Origin: Hevea brasiliensis
Lineage: Eukaryota > Streptophyta > Magnoliopsida > Malpighiales > Euphorbiaceae
Direction of reading: 5' to 3'
DNA length: 64,000 nucleotides
Assembly (NCBI RefSeq): GCF_030052815.1
Contig: NC_079505.1
Span: forward strand, 76,717,054 to 76,781,053
The notes beneath the pieces are model-generated. The model saw nothing but the letters and a program-made list of their open reading frames with translations, ran no database searches and was not told the origin of the DNA. This document shows positions 59,155 to 64,000 of this stretch, piece by piece. The position numbers and the translations under genes were made by a program. Positions within the stretch are counted from its first letter, which is position 1. Every line of letters begins with the position of its first letter.

Positions 59155-60232
59155 CGAAATCTAGCCCAAAAGTCGAAATGGGCTAAAATCTTCAATGGAT
59201 TTAGATGATTTCGATTCGAAATACAAAATTTTGAATTTTACTGAAAAGCGAGGTCAAAAATTCGGAAAAATTCCATAAAACTCGAGAAAAATCGTAGACT
59301 CCAAATATATTTTTAGTTTTGCCACGTGGTCTTTAAATTAATTTTTAAAAATCATCAAAGTTTATATTTTCGGAAAATCGAACCCGATTTTTAAAATCCG
59401 AAAAATCTCAAAAAAATTCCTAAAATTTAAATAAAATTTAAAATACCAAAAATACTCATAAATAATAAAAATTAAAATCTTGGGGTGTTACAGTGGGGTT
59501 CACAGTTTGCGAGAAATTTAGCCCAAAAGTCGAAATAGGCTAAAACTTCCCAAACAAAAATTGGGCAAACTGCTCGATGGATTTTGTTGTTCTAGGTGTC
59601 TATGGAAAGCTCTCGAGGTGTAGATGAGTTTTGACACAAGACCCGATTTGATCAATGGTCGGATCGGCCGGATTTTGACCGGGAAAGCGAAACGGCGTGC
59701 GCGCGCTGGGTGGGTTTCGCGTGACTTTTTCGGCTGCCTGGAGGCTTGTCGACGGCAGGGGAGGGGCGGGGGAGGTGCGCAGGAGTGAGGGGGAGGGCTG
59801 GGCAGTGGCTGGGCGGCGAGGGGTGAAGGGAGGAGAGAGAAAATGAAGAGAGAAGGGGAGAGGGTCGCTCGATGTGGGAGGAGAAAAGAAAAAGGGAAGG
59901 GCCAGTCCGATTCGACCTGTTCGATTCGGTCGGTTAGATTCAAAATACCTAAAAATTAAATTTTTACTCTGCATTGGGATCGAAAACGAGACCCAAAAAT
60001 TTTAAAAAAATTCTAGAAAACTCAGAAAAATTCATAGAATCTAAATATATTTTTAGTTTTGCCACGTGATCTTTAAATTAATTTTTAAAAATCATCAAAG
60101 TTTTATATTTTCAGAAAACCAAACACGATTTCTAGAATCCAAAAAATTTCAAATAATTTCTCAAAATTTAAATAAAACAAAATATAAATAACTAACCATA
60201 AAATAATAAATTTAAAAATTATGGGTGTTACA
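59155..60232. repeat. Internal duplication of the LTR 3' part
   Basis: AGCCCAAAAGTCGAAAT and GGCTAAAA at about 59163 recur at about 59520. The terminal 230 bases (TTTTTAGTTTTGCCACGTG.T and CTTTAAATTAATTTTTAAAA) occur at about 59266-59492 and again at about 60004-60232. The second unit carries roughly 360 extra bases, including the G+C-rich piece. Confidence 0.85.
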
Positions 60233-60237
60233 GCAAT

Positions 60238-62140
60238 CATCTCTCTTTTTCCCATTTATTTATAAGAAATTCATAGACTAATAATTTAGCAATTAAATTT
60301 CCATCTCATAATAAAAATATAAAATATTAAAAAATTTACTCATTTGAAATTTTGTTTAGAATTATATATATATGTTAAGCCTTAAAAATAATTTTATGAA
60401 AATATATACTTAAAAAATTATCGTATAGTATAGTTTTTTTATTTTTACTTTTTATATTTAATTATATAAAAAATAACTTATCATATTAAATATTAACTTT
60501 CATTTAAATCAGTTTAAATTTTAATTATTAAAATTTTATCTTCAAATTATTTTTATAATATATTTTCAAGCTCTTAAATTTCTCCTCATTATAATATAAA
60601 TAAAAATTAATCTTTTTATTAAATAAAAAGACTAAATTATTTTTTTTAAATTTAATATATATTTCAATAATTATTTTAAATGTATAATAACCTTTTTATT
60701 TTTATTTATATAAAAATTAACTTATATATGTATATAAAATAAATCTTAAATTTGATTTTATAAGAATATGCTTCCTAATTTACTAAGACTACCTAAAAAA
60801 ATCATATAACATATATATTTTTTTAAAATTTTACTTTTTATATTTTACTATATAAAATTAACCTATCACATTAAATATTAACTTTCGTCTAAAAACTAAA
60901 ATCAAATTTCATACAACAATATTAATAGTTATTTAAATTTTTTTCACTACATTTTTTAAGAATTTAAAATTTTTAAATTTCTGATAATTATAATGTCTTT
61001 AGTTATTTATTTTTAATTTAATTTTTTATAAAATAAAAAAGAATGAATTATTTTTTAAAAAATTATATATATAATAATTATTTTAAATATATATTGACCT
61101 TCTTTATTTTTATTTTTATACAGCTCCTAGATTGACGACACATGGACATCCACAGCCAAATGTGACTGCACACATGGAAGGAGCTATACCCACTTGGTCA
61201 GAAAATTAAACCAGGGCATTTTGAAAGGCTATCGACCTATTTCCGAGCGCAACTTCTCAGAATTTTGCTCAAAAAAATTTTGATATTTTAAAGTAACGAA
61301 AATAATTATATAGTTTAATTCACTTCAAATTATTTCGTATATTTAATTAATATTTTTATCATATTGTTATTATTTCACATAAAAAGTAATAAAATAAAAT
61401 ATAAAATAATTAATAAATAAATTTAAAATATTTATTTATTTTCATACATTAAAATAAAAAATATATAAAAAATTATTATTGACCACGTACACCAATAATT
61501 CTCTAATTAATTTTATTAAAAGAATTTAATTTAGATAATTTATAAAAAATTTTATACGTTTAAAATAAATTTCAAAATGTAACATTCATTAAAATCTTAT
61601 TATCTGAAATCTTTTTTTTTTGAAATTGTTATTTGCAATATTTAAAATAAAAATAAATGTGTTTATATTCAATTTTATACTTATTTATAAATAAATATAA
61701 TTTACGCAATAATATTTTTAATTTTCATTAAATTAATTGAATTTTTATGAGATCATACATTTTTTATATAAAATTATTTTTGAAAAAAGAGTTTTTGTCG
61801 AATTAAATTATAATAATTTCAAACTTTTAAATGAAGAAACTTAATATAAATAGAATTCAGCTGAACTAAATTAATTTATTTTAAAACTTTTTAAACATAT
61901 TTAATTTAATTTAATGATATTAAATTTATTTTTAAAACTATAATTTTTGAATTCAAATTGTAACCAAATCCAGGAAAAAAATTCTAAATCACAGTTTAAA
62001 ACAATATAATATTTAAATTTAGTAATATTTAAATTATAATTTAACAATTAAAAATAAAATAAATTAAATTAAATTAAAAATAAATAATATAAAAAATATT
62101 ATTAATAACGGAAAAAAAAAATAATACACAACTTTTTCTC
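60238..62140. other. A+T-rich intergenic DNA
   Basis: Nearly pure A/T runs without coding sequence. A short segment at about 61.12-61.25 kb (AGCTCCTAGATTGACGACAC) is of balanced composition and unidentified. Confidence 0.55.
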
Positions 62141-62144
62141 TCTT

Positions 62145-62326
62145 CATCTACCGCCGGTTCATTGCGATCAAGTCCATCACACTGCTTTCGCACTTATTTA
62201 AAATCTCGGACCCCGCTGCTACCATCTACCGTCACATCTAACAAATTCAGCGCTTTCCTTGGGAGCGCAAGACTCGCTAAGAGAACTGGCGGCGACTGAG
62301 CGTCTCCTCGTTATTTCATCGAAAAG
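62145..62326 (+). other. Orphan noncoding first exon (putative)
   Basis: A sudden G+C-richer, CT-leading stretch (TCTCTTCATCTACCGCCGGT) ends in a good donor, GAAAAG then GTATGC, at 62326/62327, followed by T-rich intron-like sequence. It looks like a 5'-UTR exon of a plus-strand transcript, perhaps the PPR gene 1.4 kb downstream, but no matching acceptor could be chosen. Confidence 0.35.
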
Positions 62327-63738
62327 GTATGCTTGCTGGGATCTTGGTCAATTTTTACAAATTTGAGCAATTGATCTTTGCTCCATTTTAGAATTTTTGC
62401 AATGGATAACTGGTCTTTCTTTTCTCATTTTTCTTTTTACCAGTTTATGTGGCTATTAAGGTTTGTTTATCAAACTTGGTTTTCTTGATTTAATGTGGTT
62501 TCTTCTCTTGTTTTGGTGTTTTTTTTTGTCCATTTGGTTTGCATTTTCTTTTTTGGATAAAACGGAAAGAACCATTTTGATTTGTAATTGATTTCAATTT
62601 TCAAGAGGATGTGAGTTTATAATGGGCTTACTTGTACCTCAACAAGAGTTTCGTCTGATGGGGCACGATGATTTTTCACATAGCCATAATTATGAAAGGC
62701 TATTGAAATTGTTTGCTTGCTTAGCCCATCACCTGTTTGATCATTTGTCTCTGAAAAGTAGGGGAGGTCGCTTGGAGGCAATATTGTTTTTCTTTTTAAC
62801 AGACTGAAAGGCTCATAAATAAGCTGGAGGTGCTGGTTAAAATTGGGTGGAAGAACTTTGATGAGTTGCTTTTAATTTTTGTAACGGTTCTTTAAAAACT
62901 TCATTTTGGCTTATTGGCGACCCGGTCAAATCTAGTGTATAGCATAGAGAATCGCTAAACCGGTAAGACCCGGTTCGTGCAAACTACGTCGTTTTGGACA
63001 AAGATTAAAGGAAAGAAAATTGGAAGGAGCTCTAAATCAAATCTGCGGATAGTCGCGATTTCTTTCCCGTCTTTCCTTTATCTACCTTGTCACTTCATGA
63101 TTCACCGTCTCACCGAATCCGGCATCCTCAGGATCCGGCTACGGCTGGACGTTGAAACTCCGGCGTTTTTTTCTTTGGGACCAATGCCGCTTCTTTATTT
63201 TTGTTATTAAACCCTTTTCAAGTTCACCTGCAATTTTTGGTTAGTTTTCATGTAATTTCAAGAACTTTTATTGAGCTAATTTTGACACATCCTAAGAACA
63301 AGTACTTCATCTGTTACATTAATGCTCTTCAACTCTCAGCCTCAGCCCAATATGTCTGTCTCCTAATCACTAATCCTTTCTTTTATTACTTTGTGGATAT
63401 AAAAAAAATAATAAATAGAGAAAATAAAAAGAATATATGTATTTTTCATTATATGAGGAAATAAATAGAAAAGATTTGCAGACCGGATTTGAAAACCTGA
63501 TTGTGGAGTATTGGATTGGTGAGCAATTAGTGTTGTGCCGTCGTGCCAATTATGATGGGGTTCTTAAACTCAATTTTTTCCGAGATCAAGGAGAGGAGTG
63601 AGAGATTATAGGCATGAATCATATGGGTTTTGGAGAAGGTGGCGATGGAAAGGTACAAGCGGTTTCGGGTTGGGGGGGCATAAGAATGTGGAGGGTGGGT
63701 AATATTAGGGGCTCATTTGGCGCTTACCCAATTTTCAA
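62327..63738. other. Upstream region of the PPR gene
   Basis: T-rich intron-like DNA to about 62.9 kb, then a balanced segment at 62.93-63.20 kb whose frame (62977-63210) has no recognisable domain. No other gene seen. Confidence 0.4.
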
Positions 63739-64000
63739 ATGTTAGTTGAAGAACCGATTCCTGCCAACTCAGTAACAACTTTGAGAGCCCTACAACAATA
63801 CCTATTCCATCTATTACAAAGTTGCAAAACCCTCAGAAATCTATCTCAAATCCACACCCAAATACTTATTAATGGCTTTTCCCAGAAAAATTATGTTGTT
63901 GCTAAGTTACTTTCATTCTACATAGCCTCTGGTCATCTCCTCTCTGCACACGAAGTATTCAAAAATATTAAAAACCCAAGTGTTACTCTATGGAATCAGA
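63739..64000 (+). CDS. Pentatricopeptide repeat (PPR) protein, N-terminus, cut by right edge
   Basis: An open frame from the ATG at 63739 runs off the window after 87 codons. The text Leu-Leu-Gln-Ser-Cys-Lys-Thr-Leu, then Leu-Ser-Gln-Ile-His-Thr-Gln-Ile-Leu-Ile-Asn-Gly-Phe, then Ala-His-Glu-Val-Phe-Lys-Asn-Ile, then Val-Thr-Leu-Trp-Asn is the classic opening of a plant PLS-class PPR protein. These bind organellar RNA, and many of the class act in RNA editing or processing in mitochondria or plastids. Whether it ends in E or DYW domains cannot be seen. No obvious transit peptide precedes the first repeat, so the true start could be further upstream or targeting may be unconventional. Confidence 0.85.
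   Translation, partial: MLVEEPIPANSVTTLRALQQYLFHLLQSCKTLRNLSQIHTQILINGFSQKNYVVAKLLSFYIASGHLLSAHEVFKNIKNPSVTLWNQ

Larger units (their letters stand above)
57316..60237. mobile_element. Long solo-LTR-like element (57321-60232), target duplication GCAAT
   Basis: It starts TGTCACGACCCGACCTATGA and ends ATGGGTGTTACA, with GCAAT on both sides (57316-57320 and 60233-60237). No transposon protein is encoded in its 2,912 bp. It shares many blocks with the element at 39828-41115 but is better preserved. An internal copy of the 3' end (GGGGTGTTACA at 59482-59492) shows a tandem duplication of the terminal part. A G+C-rich segment lies at 59640-59900. Ends and length resemble LTRs of Ty3/gypsy chromoviruses; the family assignment is inferred. 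Confidence 0.75.

Noticed and set aside
59518..59974. Overlapping Pro/Ser-rich minus-strand frames of 141 and 124 codons
   Set aside because: They lie in the G+C-rich part of an LTR-like element. Two overlapping frames are both open because of composition, and neither resembles a protein family.
62977..63210. Candidate 77-residue protein upstream of the PPR gene
   Set aside because: No similarity recognised, and the start is not in a convincing transcript context.

Overview
This is a plant nuclear window: intron-rich genes with GT-AG splicing, long A+T-rich intergenic DNA, solo LTRs, a 5S-like TRIM, LINE remnants and a MITE. The protein content fits a eudicot. A rosid of the Malpighiales/Euphorbiaceae type is my guess, from general resemblance only. 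Nothing prokaryotic, organellar or viral was seen.

Layout. (1) 1-12.5 kb: two divergent lipid phosphate phosphatase (LPP/PAP2) genes in tandem on the minus strand. The first is cut by the left edge (exons 497-1330); the second is complete (9759-11357, or to 12449 with an upstream exon). Between them lie a 1,671-bp solo LTR with a 5-bp target duplication and a 367-bp MITE. (2) 12.5-27.3 kb: a long gene-poor, repeat-rich stretch with a Cassandra-like TRIM LTR carrying 5S rRNA-like sequence, microsatellites, small tandem duplications, a Ty1/copia 3' remnant and about 2.7 kb of unclassified repeat-like DNA. (3) 27.3-29.6 kb: a two-exon gene for a 719-residue PB1-domain protein with a Gln/Pro-rich tail (plus strand). 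(4) 31.8-39.2 kb: an ELP2 (Elongator subunit 2, WD40) locus on the minus strand that keeps its introns but has many stops and frameshifts, so it is a pseudogene; a LINE 3' end sits inside it. (5) 39.8-41.1 kb: a solo-LTR-like element. (6) 42.1-46.9 kb: a nine-exon alpha/beta-hydrolase gene (588 residues, plus strand). (7) 47.5-49.1 kb: a 5'-truncated LINE flanked by an unusually long 71-bp direct repeat. (8) 50.3-52.0 kb: a non-canonical AUX/IAA gene of the IAA32/IAA34 type (plus strand) with an odd splice donor. (9) 53.5-55.9 kb: an LRR receptor-like kinase of the ZAR1 type (minus strand). (10) 57.3-60.2 kb: a second, longer member of the 39.8-kb LTR family with an internal duplication. (11) 63.7 kb to the right edge: the start of a PPR gene.

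The main biological observation is gene order. From memory, Arabidopsis has LPP1, a PB1 gene, IAA32 and ZAR1 as consecutive loci At2g01180-At2g01210, and IAA34, an alpha/beta hydrolase and LPP2 near one another at At1g15050-At1g15080. This window carries both sets interleaved in one block, which is what an unfractionated version of those two Arabidopsis paralogous blocks would look like. I found no obviously new biological system. The points most worth checking are the decayed ELP2, the IAA intron-2 donor, the long-TSD LINE and the 5S-bearing TRIM.
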